Origin: Sulfitobacter sp. EhC04
Lineage (GTDB): Bacteria; Pseudomonadota; Alphaproteobacteria; Rhodobacterales; Rhodobacteraceae
NCBI RefSeq assembly: GCF_001650875.1
Contig: NZ_LXYI01000015.1
Span: 1-64,000 of the forward strand
Direction: 5' to 3'
Length of the DNA: 64,000 nucleotides
A model generated the notes under the pieces. That model was given only the letters and a program-made list of their open reading frames with translations, ran no database searches and had not been told where the DNA came from. Below, piece by piece: positions 25,849 to 35,240 of this stretch; the stretch's first letter is position 1, and every line of letters begins with the position of its first letter. Position numbers and translations under genes: made by a program.

Positions 25849-25970
25849 AAGTCCAACAGGGAGGTATGTGCCAATACCCGGGCACAAGCTTCGGGGTTCA
25901 AACCGAGCAGCGGGTCATGAAAACCCCGCCTCTCGTAGGGGTAACCGCAGAACCCTGATTTGGTTCCGGC
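25822..25970 (-). ncRNA. Candidate 3'-UTR-derived small RNA with anti-SD motif
   Basis: The 125-base stretch between the cenR stop and its terminator can fold into several hairpins on the minus strand, including GUGCC/GGCAC (25877-25894). Directly after that stem lies AUACCUCCCUG (25858-25868) in an apparently single-stranded linker before the terminator. Hairpin, CCUCCC and terminator in that order resembles CcsR-type small RNAs of Rhodobacter. There is no open frame of note. This is a structural inference only. Confidence 0.35.
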
Positions 25971-25972
25971 GG

Positions 25973-26659
25973 TCAGCTCATTAATCTGTAGCCACCGGAT
26001 TCGGTAACAAGAAGGCGCGCATTTGACGGATCTGGTTCGATTTTCTGGCGCAGGCGATAGATGTGGGTTTCCAGCGTGTGGGTGGTTACGCCCGCGTTAT
26101 AGCCCCAGACCTCGTGCAGCAGCACATCGCGCGGGACGACGCCATCATTGGAACGGTAAAGAAACTTCAGGATATTGGTTTCCTTTTCCGTCAGGCGGAT
26201 TTTTTTGTCGTCTTCGGTGACCAGCATCTTCATCGAGGGTTTGAAAGTATAAGGCCCAAGCTGGAAAACCGCATCTTCGGATTGCTCGTGCTGGCGCAGC
26301 TGGGCGCGGATACGGGCCAAGAGGACCGGAAACTTGAACGGTTTGGCGACATAATCGTTGGCACCGGCATCCAGACCCAGGATGGTATCTGCATCGCCGT
26401 CATGCCCGGTCAGCATCATGATCGGGCTTTTCACACCCTGTTTGCGCATCAGCCGGCAGAGTTCGCGGCCATCGGTATCGGGCAGGCCAACGTCCAGGAT
26501 GACCAGATCATAGATCGCCTCTCTGGCACGGGCCATGGCGTCGGCGCCGTTGCCTGCTTCGAAGACGTCAAAGTCCTCTGTCATGATCAACTGCTCGCTC
26601 AGCGCCTCGCGCAGGTCCTCGTCATCATCGACGAGCAGGATTTTCTTGAGCTGGGCCAT
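25973..26659 (-). CDS. cenR: OmpR/PhoB-family response regulator, CenR-like
   Basis: The 228-residue protein has a receiver domain (acidic pocket VDDDED, phospho-Asp in LVILDVGLPDTDGREL, switch Thr in MMLTGHDGDADTILGLDAGANDYVAKPF) and a winged-helix DNA-binding domain (LTEKETNILKFLYRSNDGVVPRDVLLHEVWGYNAGVTTHTLETHIYRLRQKIE). The sequence closely follows what I recall of CenR, an essential cell-envelope regulator in Caulobacter and Rhodobacter. GGAGG precedes the ATG at 26659. No histidine kinase is encoded nearby. Divergent from ribA. Confidence 0.8.
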   Translation of the reverse strand: MAQLKKILLVDDDEDLREALSEQLIMTEDFDVFEAGNGADAMARAREAIYDLVILDVGLPDTDGRELCRLMRKQGVKSPIMMLTGHDGDADTILGLDAGANDYVAKPFKFPVLLARIRAQLRQHEQSEDAVFQLGPYTFKPSMKMLVTEDDKKIRLTEKETNILKFLYRSNDGVVPRDVLLHEVWGYNAGVTTHTLETHIYRLRQKIEPDPSNARLLVTESGGYRLMS

Positions 26660-26824
26660 CTTTAACCTCCACACTATTTTGTTAACAGGTGTGCCTTGCG
26701 TCCGGGTTCGACAAGGTTTGGCATGCTGGCTTCACGGCCTCGTGTGGCAGAGCGCCGCAATGTTTCAATTCAGAGCCATGTGGCATAGTTAAGTTTCAAT
26801 CGCCTTTCGGAGTTGTAACACAAT

Positions 26825-27913
26825 ATGGCCCTGGCCCCCGACATTATCGAACAACTGGCCCGCGCGCGGGCGGATTTACGCATGGGCATCCCGGTTGTCC
26901 TGCTGGATGCAGAGCCTGTGCTGGTGCTGGCCGCCGAAACGCTGACCGCGCAGCGGCTGGCCGATGTTCTGGCATTGGGGGGGGAGCCGGTTCTGGCAAT
27001 CACCGCGCGCCGTGCCCAGACGCTCAAGGCGCGTGCCTATGACGGGGATCTGGCGCGGGTGATTCTGCCGGAGGACGCGACACCGGCCTGGGTGCAAAAC
27101 CTGGCCGATCCCGCTGACGACCTGCGCGCGCCGATGAAGGGCCCGTTGAAATGCGCGCGGGGTGGGGATGTGGCCGCGCATCGCGCCGCCCTGCAGCTGA
27201 TCAAGACAGCGCGCCTTTTGCCCGCCGCGCTGATCCTGCCGCTGGCAGATGCCAAAGACTTTGCCGCGCGGCATTCCCTGACGGCGCTTGACCTTGCCGC
27301 GGTGACCCCTGCGCTGGCCGAACGCAGCCCCTTGCATCCGGTCGTCAATGCCCGTTTGCCGATGGAAGTGTCAGAGGCGGGCCGGTTGCATATCTTCCGC
27401 CCCGAGGATGGCGGCGAGGAGCATTATGCCGTCGAGATCGGACGGCCAGACCGGGCAAAACCCGTGCTGGCGCGGTTGCATTCCGCCTGTTTCACGGGGG
27501 ACCTGATGGGCAGTCTGAAATGTGATTGCGGCCCGCAATTGCGCGCCGCGCTGGCGCAGATGGGGGCCGAGGGGAACGGCGTGCTGCTCTATCTCAATCA
27601 AGAGGGGCGTGGGATTGGGCTGGCCAACAAGATGCGGGCCTATTCCTTGCAGGATCAAGGGTTTGACACCGTCGAGGCGAACCACCGACTGGGGTTCGAA
27701 GACGATGAACGCGACTTCCGGCTGGGGGCGGATATTCTGAAATCCATGGGGTTCTCAGCCGTGCGCCTTCTCACCAACAATCCGCGCAAGGTCGAGATGA
27801 TGGAATCCTCTGGCATCAAGGTGGCCGAACGCGTGCCGCTGGCGGTCGGGGAAAACCGCCATAACGCTGGCTATCTGGCGACAAAGGCCGCAAAATCAGG
27901 GCATCTGTTTTAG
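26825..27913 (+). CDS. ribA: GTP cyclohydrolase II with degenerate RibB-like N-terminal domain
   Basis: The C-terminal half of this 362-residue protein is GTP cyclohydrolase II: the zinc site [18 protein letters not shown] (Cys-x10-Cys-x-Cys), the catalytic NQEGRGIGL motif and [17 protein letters not shown]. It catalyses the first step of riboflavin synthesis. The N-terminal 170 residues resemble a diverged DHBP-synthase domain but lack the acidic DEDREGE-type motif, so they are probably not catalytic. Its stop lies 9 bases before the GFA remnant. Confidence 0.88.
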   Translation: MALAPDIIEQLARARADLRMGIPVVLLDAEPVLVLAAETLTAQRLADVLALGGEPVLAITARRAQTLKARAYDGDLARVILPEDATPAWVQNLADPADDLRAPMKGPLKCARGGDVAAHRAALQLIKTARLLPAALILPLADAKDFAARHSLTALDLAAVTPALAERSPLHPVVNARLPMEVSEAGRLHIFRPEDGGEEHYAVEIGRPDRAKPVLARLHSACFTGDLMGSLKCDCGPQLRAALAQMGAEGNGVLLYLNQEGRGIGLANKMRAYSLQDQGFDTVEANHRLGFEDDERDFRLGADILKSMGFSAVRLLTNNPRKVEMMESSGIKVAERVPLAVGENRHNAGYLATKAAKSGHLF

Positions 27914-27922
27914 GGGGCGACC

Positions 27923-28066
27923 ATGGAAGGCCGATGCTCTTGCGGGGCGCTGCATTACAGGGGGACGGCCGTTCCGGTGTGGAAGCTGCAATGCCATTGC
28001 AGGGAATGTCAGTATATCCCGGGCGGGGGGAAACCCTGTCATGATGAGATACCTGTGTGCAAATGA
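27923..28066 (+). pseudogene. Truncated GFA-family gene remnant
   Basis: Reading from ATG 27923 gives 47 codons with the N-terminal half of a GFA protein: CSCGALHY, then LQCHCRECQYIPGGG. After that the homology stops and a TGA follows at 28064. Complete members need about 130 residues including a later CxxC zinc motif, which is absent. A good ribosome site (AGGGGG) remains. The 3' end overlaps the L,D-transpeptidase start, consistent with a deletion that joined the two genes. A complete GFA gene is at 7741-8124. Confidence 0.65.
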
Positions 28067-28557
28067 CCCCCGATGACCTGGTCCTGACCCCCATTGGCCT
28101 GCGGTTTCAGGGGCGGCTTTACCCTTGCAGCATCGGCAAGGGGGGTCTGAATGGACAAAAACGCGAGGGCGATGGTGCCACGCCGAAAGGGGTCCACAAG
28201 ATTGTCGGGATGCTGTACCGGCCCGACAGGCTGGCCTGCCCGGTGAGTTGGGCCGTGCCGATCGGGCCGGGGGACCTGTGGTCCGATGATCCGGCAGCCG
28301 GGGATTACAATACGATGGTGCGCGCGCCCTACCCGCACAGTCACGAGATGCTGCGGCGCGCGGACTCGCTTTATGATCTGGTGATCCTGACAAACTGGAA
28401 CTGGCCCCACGCGGTTGCCGGGCGCGGCTCTGCCATTTTCATTCACCAGTGGCGCAGGCCCGGATACCCGACCGAAGGCTGTATCGGCCTGCGGCGGGCC
28501 GATCTGCATGCCATTGCGCCGATGATCCGGCAGCGTACACGGCTGATCGTGGCCTGA
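28063..28557 (+). CDS. L,D-transpeptidase family protein (YkuD-like)
   Basis: The 164-residue product has the YkuD-type active-site block AIFIHQWRRPGYPTEGCIGL, with the catalytic His and Cys, and a GDGATPKGVHKI segment typical of the family. These enzymes make 3-3 peptidoglycan cross-links or attach proteins to peptidoglycan. No signal peptide is visible, which fits the cytoplasm-looking DUF-type members common in Rhodobacteraceae. A GTG start at 28057 is possible; neither start has a clear ribosome site, perhaps because translation is coupled to the upstream GFA remnant. Confidence 0.8.
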   Translation: MTPDDLVLTPIGLRFQGRLYPCSIGKGGLNGQKREGDGATPKGVHKIVGMLYRPDRLACPVSWAVPIGPGDLWSDDPAAGDYNTMVRAPYPHSHEMLRRADSLYDLVILTNWNWPHAVAGRGSAIFIHQWRRPGYPTEGCIGLRRADLHAIAPMIRQRTRLIVA

Positions 28558-28566
28558 CGCCGGGCC

Positions 28567-29220
28567 TTATCCCGGCACTCTTTCCCCGAAAATGGCGGAT
28601 CCGACCCGCACATGGGTGGCACCCAGTGCCACGGCGCGTTCGAAATCGCTGCTCATGCCCATGGAAAGGCCCTGTAACCCGTTGCGTGCCGCGATCTTTG
28701 CCAGCAGGGCGAAATGCAGTGATGGTTCTTCGTCCACCGGGGGAATGCACATCAGCCCCCGTACAGGCAGATCGAGATCCCGGCATTCGGTGACAAAGGC
28801 ATCGGCATCGCCGGGCAGGACACCTGCCTTTTGCGCTTCCTCGCCGGTGTTCACCTGGATGAACAGATCGGGGCATTTCCCCTCTTCCTGGGCCAGCCGG
28901 GCGAGGGCACGGGCCAGCTTGGGCCGGTCCAGGGAGTGGATCGCATCAAACAGGGTGATCGCCTGCCGCGCCTTGTTGGATTGCAACGGGCCGATCAGGT
29001 GTAGATCGACGCCGGGAAATTCGGCGCGGAAATCGGGCCATTTGCCCGCAGCCTCCTGCACCTTGTTTTCACCAAAACAGCGGTGGCCCTGCTCAAGCAC
29101 ATGACGCACCCGCGTGTCCGGCTGCACCTTGCTGACGGCGATCAGGGTGACGGAACCGGCTTTGCGCCCGGCGTCTGTCTCTGCCTTGGCCAATCTGGTG
29201 GTGATATCTGTCAGACCCAT
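28567..29220 (-). CDS. yggS: YggS-family PLP homeostasis protein
   Basis: This 217-residue TIM-barrel protein of the YggS/PROSC family binds pyridoxal phosphate without known enzymatic activity and keeps B6 vitamers and amino-acid pools balanced. The PLP lysine is in VTLIAVSKVQP, followed by FGENKVQEAAGKW, WHLIGPLQSNK-like (DLHLIGPLQSNKAR) and GMSSDFERAVALGATHVRVGSAIFG. The ATG at 29220 after GGGGAA gives the family N-terminus. It is convergent with the L,D-transpeptidase gene. Confidence 0.92.
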   Translation of the reverse strand: MGLTDITTRLAKAETDAGRKAGSVTLIAVSKVQPDTRVRHVLEQGHRCFGENKVQEAAGKWPDFRAEFPGVDLHLIGPLQSNKARQAITLFDAIHSLDRPKLARALARLAQEEGKCPDLFIQVNTGEEAQKAGVLPGDADAFVTECRDLDLPVRGLMCIPPVDEEPSLHFALLAKIAARNGLQGLSMGMSSDFERAVALGATHVRVGSAIFGERVPG

Positions 29221-29272
29221 GATGTTCCCCTTGCTGCCCTGGGGCGCACAGAACAACACGGTGGCAGAAATG

Positions 29273-29300
29273 AAAAGGGGCAGACCCGAAGGCCTGCCCC
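29273..29300 (-). terminator. Rho-independent terminator of the porin gene
   Basis: On the minus strand GGGGCAG-GCCTTCGGGT-CTGCCCC is followed by TTTTC. It lies 24 bases after the porin stop codon. Confidence 0.85.
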
Positions 29301-29323
29301 AAACTCACGTGTATGAGTTCAAC

Positions 29324-30250
29324 TTAGAAGTTGAAGCGCACACCGAAGTCAACCAGCGTCGCGTCGGAACCTGTGGAGGAGATACCGCCACGGAGGGACG
29401 TACCGCCACCCATGTCGTGGTTGAAGTCAACACCGTAGGATGTTTCAGCGAAGTAGTCCGCGTCAGCAACGTAGGCTTCGATGTTTGTGGCTGCGCCAAC
29501 ATCAAAACGACCGGACAGAACCCAGTGATCGCCTGTACCACCAGCGCCGATTACGCCATTGTCATCGCCGTTTTTGGCGTATGCCAGGTTCACGTCGGCA
29601 ACGCCGAAGGAACCGCCAACTGTGACTGTCCAGTCGGTGTCACCCACGAAGTCGGAGTCCTGTGCGCCCAGAGCGAATGTCCAGCCGTTCCATGTGTACG
29701 CGATGTGACCCGCGATACGGTCGTTGGCCGGACCGGTGGGGTTGGTTGCGGACACGTGGACTGCCAGATCACCAGCGGAGTACAGAACTTCGATACCGTT
29801 GGAGCCCGAGCTACCCAGGCCTTGGCCGTTCTGGTAAGCATCGCCACGGAAGTTGTAGGCAACGTAGTCATAGGAGTGACCGGTCAGACCAAGGTCGATG
29901 GGGTACTGACCAGGCATGAATTCCAGCGCGCCGTAGATGTTACCAACACCAACTTCGAAGCCGCCGGAGCGGGCGAAGAAGCGTGCGCCGTTGAAGCCCG
30001 GAGCGACGGCGACGGCTGCGTCACGCTCTTCGGATTCGAAGTGAATGGTACCACCGAACACGACACCAGCGTCGGATTCAGCAGTTGCATTCACGATCAA
30101 ACGCAAACGGCTTGTGATGTTTGTTGTGTCACCAGCTGCTGTGTCTGTGTACAGGATACCAAAGCGGCCATAACCACCAAATGTAACGTCTGCTGCTGCA
30201 ACGCCGGCGGTCGCGACCAGGGCTGTTGTAGCGAAGAGAACTTTTTTCAT
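29324..30250 (-). CDS. Alphaproteobacterial general porin
   Basis: The 308-residue precursor has a signal peptide (MKKVLFATTALVATAGVAAA) and alternating beta-strand sequence from DVTFGGYGRFGILY to the terminal aromatic DFGVRFNF, the usual signal for the BAM machinery. It resembles the Rhodobacter porin family (DUF/Porin_4 type), a trimeric 16-strand channel. Codon use is strongly biased, as in highly expressed genes, and this creates a long antisense open frame. GAGGGA precedes the ATG. A possible short upstream reading frame is described at 30272-30325. Confidence 0.9.
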   Translation of the reverse strand: MKKVLFATTALVATAGVAAADVTFGGYGRFGILYTDTAAGDTTNITSRLRLIVNATAESDAGVVFGGTIHFESEERDAAVAVAPGFNGARFFARSGGFEVGVGNIYGALEFMPGQYPIDLGLTGHSYDYVAYNFRGDAYQNGQGLGSSGSNGIEVLYSAGDLAVHVSATNPTGPANDRIAGHIAYTWNGWTFALGAQDSDFVGDTDWTVTVGGSFGVADVNLAYAKNGDDNGVIGAGGTGDHWVLSGRFDVGAATNIEAYVADADYFAETSYGVDFNHDMGGGTSLRGGISSTGSDATLVDFGVRFNF

Positions 30251-30271
30251 GAGTTTTCCCTCGGTTTGAAT

Positions 30272-30325
30272 TCATATGCCCAGACCGGGGAATCCGGAAA
30301 GGGTATGAAGGGTGTTTGCACCCAA
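30272..30325 (-). CDS. Possible 17-codon upstream reading frame of the porin
   Basis: A TTG codon at 30325 is preceded, six bases upstream, by a perfect AAGGAGG ribosome site (30332-30338). The frame of 17 codons (MGANTLHTLSGFPGLGI) ends 21 bases before the porin ATG. The C-rich surroundings could create such a site by chance, so this is tentative. If translated it could couple with or attenuate porin expression. Confidence 0.25.
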   Translation of the reverse strand: MGANTLHTLSGFPGLGI

Positions 30326-30539
30326 CCCCCCCCTCCTTGCAAGAAGCCTGAAACGCTCAGGGGCAATGTCGCTGCCAATGGTGCAGCTTTGCCACAGTTT
30401 TATCTCAGCCCGGCCCTTCTCGGGCGTATCCAAGACCGCAAAGCCCATATTCGACAGGGGAATCACTGCGCTACATATGCCTTGCCGATGGTGCAGCACT
30501 TGGATAGACCATTGTGCAAACAGGCAAAGGAAAGCTGAA

Positions 30540-31028
30540 ATGGCATACAGGACCGTTTGCAAAGGCGCAGTGGCACTTCTTATTGTTGCGAGTCTCGGCG
30601 CTTGTGGCCTGGGGCGGGAAGCAACACAGCGCGCAGCGACATACAGCAATACCAACAACCCCAACGTGATCGAGACCGACCCGGACAATACGATCTGGTC
30701 GATTTTCAACCGCAAGAGCGGTGACACGAGAGTTTCGGTAAACAAGTATCTCTGGTCTGCATCGCTTGAGGTCCTCAATTTTCTGCCGGTTCAGTCCATC
30801 GACCCATTCACAGGCGTGATCGTGACAGGCTATGGCAGGCCACCCGGCGGCGGCTCGGCCTATCGCGCAACGGTGCTGATCGACGATCCGGCGCTTGATG
30901 CGCGGTCCCTGAACCTGGCGCTGCAAACCCAGGGCGGGCGCACCGTGAACACGGCCACCACCCGCGCGGTAGAAGACGCCATCCTGTCCCGCGCCCGTGA
31001 GATGCGTCTCGCCGACAATAAATTCTGA
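30540..31028 (+). CDS. DUF3576 lipoprotein
   Basis: The 162-residue product begins with a lipoprotein signal (VALLIVASLGAC; lipidated Cys22) and continues with the DUF3576 pattern DNTIWSIFN, VNKYLWSASLEVLNFLPVQSIDPFTGVIVTGYG and AILSRAREMRLADNKF. The family is alphaproteobacterial and of unknown function; location is probably the inner leaflet of the outer membrane. The ATG at 30540 follows AAAGGA. It precedes leuS, lptE and holA on the same strand, an arrangement common in the order. Confidence 0.85.
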   Translation: MAYRTVCKGAVALLIVASLGACGLGREATQRAATYSNTNNPNVIETDPDNTIWSIFNRKSGDTRVSVNKYLWSASLEVLNFLPVQSIDPFTGVIVTGYGRPPGGGSAYRATVLIDDPALDARSLNLALQTQGGRTVNTATTRAVEDAILSRAREMRLADNKF

Positions 31029-31112
31029 TCCCGAACACGATCCACGACTTCTATGCGCCGGGCCCAGTGACATGAACGGCCCGGCGCAGTCCGTTTGAAC
31101 GAAGGCCAAGCC

Positions 31113-33659
31113 ATGACCCGCTATACTCCCGCCGAAATCGAAGCCCGCTGGCAAGCTGCCTGGGAAAAGGATGGCATTTTCCGCGCCGTCCGCGATGTCT
31201 CCAAGCCGAAATATTACGTGCTGGAGATGTTTCCCTATCCCTCGGGGCGCATCCACATGGGGCATGTGCGCAACTACACGATGGGCGACGTGATCGCGCG
31301 CTACAAGATCGCCACCGGGCATAACGTGCTGCACCCGATGGGCTGGGACGCCTTCGGGATGCCTGCGGAAAACGCCGCCATGGCCATCGGTGGCCACCCC
31401 AAGGACTGGACCTATGGCAACATCGACGACATGCGCGGCCAGATGAAGCCGCTGGGCCTGTCGATCGACTGGTCCCGCGAATTCGCCACCTGCGATCCCG
31501 AATACTATGGCCAGCAGCAGGCGCTTTTCCTCGACTTCCTTGATGCGGGGCTGGTGTATCGCAAGAACGCCGTGGTGAACTGGGACCCGGTCGATATGAC
31601 TGTGCTGGCCAACGAACAGGTTGAGGCAGGGCGCGGCTGGCGCTCTGGCGCGCTGGTGGAACGGCGCGAGCTGACGCAGTGGTTCTTCAAGATATCGGAT
31701 CATTCAGAGGAACTGCTGAATGCGCTCGACGGGTTGGACAACTGGCCCGCCAAGGTCAAGCTGATGCAGGCCAACTGGATCGGCAAGTCGCGCGGGCTGC
31801 AATTTGCCTTCTCCACCATCGAGGCACCGGACGGCCATGACCGGATCGACGTTTATACCACGCGCCCCGATACGCTGATGGGCGCGTCCTTTGTCGGTAT
31901 CTCGCCCGATCACCCGCTTGCCAGGGCGCTGGAGCGGGAGAATTCGGATATCGCTGACTTCTGCGCCGAGTGCCGCAAGGGGGGCACGACGGAAGAGGCC
32001 ATCGAGACCGCCGAGAAGCTGGGGATGGACACTGGTATCCGCGTGCGCCACCCGTTCGACACGGCGCATGAACTGCCCGTCTATATCGCCAACTTCATCC
32101 TGATGGATTACGGCACCGGGGCCATTTTCGGCTGTCCGGCCCATGACCAGCGCGATTTCGAATTCGCGACCAAATATGGCCTGCCGATCATTTCGACCTT
32201 TCTGCCATCAGAGGACGCGCCCGAAACCCTCGAAGAAGCCTTTGTGCCTGCCAAGGACGAGAAGGTCTTTTACAACCGGGGATTTGCGGGTGAAGCGCAC
32301 CAAACCGGCAATGAGGCCATCGACGCCGCGATTCGCTTTTGCGAGGAAAACGGCGTGGGCCAAGGCGTGACCAAGTTCCGCCTGCGCGACTGGGGTCTGA
32401 GCCGCCAACGGTACTGGGGCTGCCCGATTCCCGTGGTGCATTGCGATACCTGCGGCGTGGTCCCCGAAAAGAAAGAGAACCTGCCGATCGAACTGCCCTA
32501 TGACGTGGATTTCGACACGCCCGGCAACCCGCTGGACCGTCACCCGACATGGCGTGACTGTGCCTGCCCGTCCTGCGGTGCTGCGGCGCGGCGCGAGACG
32601 GACACGATGGACACCTTTGTCGATTCGTCGTGGTACTTCGCCCGGTTCACCGCACCCCGCGCCGAAACGCCGACAAACATGGAAGACGCCAAATACTGGA
32701 TGAATGTGGACCAGTATATCGGCGGCATCGAACACGCGATCCTGCACCTGCTCTATTCACGTTTCTTTGCGCGGGCGATGCAGATCACCGGTCACCTGCC
32801 GGAAAGCGCCATCGAGCCCTTTGACGCGCTGTTCACGCAAGGGATGGTGACGCATGAGATCTACCAGACGCGCGATGCGAATGGGCGGCCCGTCTATCAC
32901 CTGCCCGAGGATGTGAGTGACGGTAAGCTCTCTGACGGCACTGCCGTTGAAGTCATCCCCTCCGCCAAGATGTCGAAGTCCAAGAAAAACGTGGTCGATC
33001 CGCTGCACATCATTTCGAACTACGGGGCGGATACCGCCCGCTGGTTCGTGCTGAGCGATTCGCCCCCGGAACGGGATGTGGAATGGACCGCCTCGGGCGC
33101 AGAGGCGGCGTTCAAACACCTGGGCCGGGTCTGGAACATCTGCGACCGGATCGCACAGATGGAGACCGATGCCAGCGGAGACGGCGACGCGGAGTTGCTG
33201 CGCGCCATGCACAAGACCATCCATGATGTGACGATGGGCGTGGAATCCTTTGGTTTCAACGCCGCGATTGCCAAGCTTTATGCATTTACCGCGACCCTGC
33301 AAAAATCCAAGGCGGGCCAGGCCGCGCAGCGCGAAGCGATCATGACGCTGGCGCAGCTGATGGCCCCGATGACCCCGCATCTGGCCGAGGACATCTGGGC
33401 GCGCCAGAACGGCGAGGGCCTGATTGCCACCGCCCCCTGGCCAAAGGCGGACGAGGCGATGCTGGTGGATGATACGGTGACCCTGCCGATCCAGATCAAC
33501 GGCAAACGACGGGCGGAAATCCAGGTGCCTGCCGACATGTCAAAAGAAGAGGTTGAAAAGATCGCGCTGGCCCATGAAGCTGTGATCAGGACCCTGGATG
33601 GGGCCACCCCGAAGAAGGTCATCGTAGTGCCCGGACGGATCGTGAATGTCGTTGCTTGA
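31113..33659 (+). CDS. leuS: Leucyl-tRNA synthetase
   Basis: The 848-residue class I synthetase has the HIGH-type motif [15 protein letters not shown] (near residue 44), the CP1 editing domain ([22 protein letters not shown] and the [35 protein letters not shown] region), and the KMSKS loop [13 protein letters not shown] (near residue 618). Length is normal. The ATG at 31113 follows GAAGG. Its 3' end overlaps lptE by 14 bases. Confidence 0.97.
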   Translation: MTRYTPAEIEARWQAAWEKDGIFRAVRDVSKPKYYVLEMFPYPSGRIHMGHVRNYTMGDVIARYKIATGHNVLHPMGWDAFGMPAENAAMAIGGHPKDWTYGNIDDMRGQMKPLGLSIDWSREFATCDPEYYGQQQALFLDFLDAGLVYRKNAVVNWDPVDMTVLANEQVEAGRGWRSGALVERRELTQWFFKISDHSEELLNALDGLDNWPAKVKLMQANWIGKSRGLQFAFSTIEAPDGHDRIDVYTTRPDTLMGASFVGISPDHPLARALERENSDIADFCAECRKGGTTEEAIETAEKLGMDTGIRVRHPFDTAHELPVYIANFILMDYGTGAIFGCPAHDQRDFEFATKYGLPIISTFLPSEDAPETLEEAFVPAKDEKVFYNRGFAGEAHQTGNEAIDAAIRFCEENGVGQGVTKFRLRDWGLSRQRYWGCPIPVVHCDTCGVVPEKKENLPIELPYDVDFDTPGNPLDRHPTWRDCACPSCGAAARRETDTMDTFVDSSWYFARFTAPRAETPTNMEDAKYWMNVDQYIGGIEHAILHLLYSRFFARAMQITGHLPESAIEPFDALFTQGMVTHEIYQTRDANGRPVYHLPEDVSDGKLSDGTAVEVIPSAKMSKSKKNVVDPLHIISNYGADTARWFVLSDSPPERDVEWTASGAEAAFKHLGRVWNICDRIAQMETDASGDGDAELLRAMHKTIHDVTMGVESFGFNAAIAKLYAFTATLQKSKAGQAAQREAIMTLAQLMAPMTPHLAEDIWARQNGEGLIATAPWPKADEAMLVDDTVTLPIQINGKRRAEIQVPADMSKEEVEKIALAHEAVIRTLDGATPKKVIVVPGRIVNVVA

Positions 33660-34128
33660 CCGACGCACCCTTTTGCTTGCCCCGCTGGCGCTGGCCGCCT
33701 GCGGGTTTGAGCCGGTCTATGGGCCCGGCGGCAGCGGTACTGCGCTGCGCAACCGGGTGCTGGTGGATGAACCGAATGATCGCAACGGCTATCTGCTGAC
33801 TCGCGAGATCGAGGAACGGCTGGGACGTGCCAACCCTGCGGGCTTTGGCCTGGCGGTCAAGATCGCCACGACCGAAGAGCGCCTTGCCATCGATTCGGCG
33901 GGCAACACCACCCGGTTCAACCTGCTGGGCGCGGTGGATTTCGCGCTGCGGGATCTGACCACGGGCCAGATCGTGACATCCGGCACCGTCGAGAACTTCA
34001 CTGGCTATTCCGCCACCGGCACAACTGTTGCAACGCTGGCCAGCGCGCAGGATGCACAGGAACGCCTGATGCGCATTCTGGCCGAGCAGATCATCGCAAG
34101 GCTTTACGCCGCGCAGATCCCCGCATGA
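33646..34128 (+). CDS. lptE: LPS-assembly lipoprotein LptE
   Basis: The 160-residue product has a lipobox (LALAACGF, Cys19) and the typical LptE opening [41 protein letters not shown]. LptE plugs the LptD barrel and helps place LPS in the outer leaflet. It overlaps leuS by 14 bases and holA by 4, so the three genes are translationally coupled. Members are short and diverse, but context makes the call firm. Confidence 0.9.
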   Translation: MSLLDRRTLLLAPLALAACGFEPVYGPGGSGTALRNRVLVDEPNDRNGYLLTREIEERLGRANPAGFGLAVKIATTEERLAIDSAGNTTRFNLLGAVDFALRDLTTGQIVTSGTVENFTGYSATGTTVATLASAQDAQERLMRILAEQIIARLYAAQIPA

Positions 34129-35123
34129 AACTGTCCCCGCGCGAGGCCAACAGCTATTTCACCAAGCCGGATGCCGGCAAGACCGGCCTGTTGATCTTTG
34201 GCAGCGATGCGATGCGTGTCGCCCTGAAACGGCAGGAATTCCTGAAATCGCTGCTGGGGCCCGATGCGGAAGAGGAAATGCGCCTGACCCGCATTCCTGC
34301 GGCCGAGTTGCGCCGTGACCCCGCGATGTTGCTGGACGCGATCAAGGCCGTGGGGTTCTTTCCGGGGCCGCGTGCGGCCTTTGTCGAGGATGCCAACGAC
34401 AATGTGGCGAAACCTCTGCTGGATGCGCTGGTGGACTGGCAGCCCGGCGATGCGCAGATTGTCGTGTCGGGGGGCGACCTCAAGAAGACCTCCAAAGTGC
34501 GCAAGGCCTTTGAGAGCCACCCGAATGCCTATGCCGTGGCGATCTATGACAATCCGCCCGACCGGGCCGAGATCGAGCGGCTGTTGTCCGAGGCAGGATT
34601 GCGGCCCGAGCCCGATGCCATGGGCGCGCTGAGCGAACTGGCCCGCACGATTGATCCGGGCGATTTCCGCCAGACGCTGGAAAAGCTGTCGTTATACAAG
34701 CTGAACGATTCCACCGCCCTGACCGGACAGGACGTTGCTGCCTGCGCGCCGACATCGACCGAGGCTGATGTGGATGACATCCTGCACGTGGTGGCCGAAG
34801 CCCGCGCGGGCGACATCGGGCCGGTGATGAACAAGTTGCAGGGCCAGGGGGTGAACCCGGTGACGCTGACCATCATGGCGATCCGCCATTTCCGCACGCT
34901 TTACCGCATTGCCGCATCGCCCGGCGCGCCGATCTATGGGGTGCGTGACCGGGACCGGGCCATGCGGCAGGCCAAGGCCTGGGGCGCGGCAAAGCTGGAA
35001 ACCGCGCTGACGGTTCTGACAGACACCGACCTGACCCTGCGGTCGGCCGCACAGACCGCACCGGCGCTGGCGCTGGTCGAACGCGCCTTTATCCGCCTTG
35101 CGATGCTGGGTGCCCAGCGCTGA
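34125..35123 (+). CDS. holA: DNA polymerase III subunit delta
   Basis: This 332-residue delta subunit of the clamp loader begins with [39 protein letters not shown] and has the C-terminal collar region with VNPVTLTIMAIRHFRTLYRI. It opens the beta clamp during loading. ATGA overlap with lptE is the junction seen across alphaproteobacteria. A GC-rich inverted repeat (CCTGCC/GGCAGG, 35133-35151) follows the stop without a T-run. Confidence 0.93.
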   Translation: MKLSPREANSYFTKPDAGKTGLLIFGSDAMRVALKRQEFLKSLLGPDAEEEMRLTRIPAAELRRDPAMLLDAIKAVGFFPGPRAAFVEDANDNVAKPLLDALVDWQPGDAQIVVSGGDLKKTSKVRKAFESHPNAYAVAIYDNPPDRAEIERLLSEAGLRPEPDAMGALSELARTIDPGDFRQTLEKLSLYKLNDSTALTGQDVAACAPTSTEADVDDILHVVAEARAGDIGPVMNKLQGQGVNPVTLTIMAIRHFRTLYRIAASPGAPIYGVRDRDRAMRQAKAWGAAKLETALTVLTDTDLTLRSAAQTAPALALVERAFIRLAMLGAQR

Positions 35124-35240
35124 CCCCGGCACCCTGCCCGCGCGCGGCAGGATGCGAATACATTCTGGCTGGTCGACGAATTTGACGCGATTATCCGGGC
35201 AGCAGCCAAACACGATTTTGCTTTCCCTCAGGACTGGCGG

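Noticed and set aside
29114-30538. 474-codon open frame on the plus strand, rich in Val, Thr and Cys
   Set aside because: Antisense to the strongly codon-biased porin and to yggS. The unusual composition follows from the porin codons.
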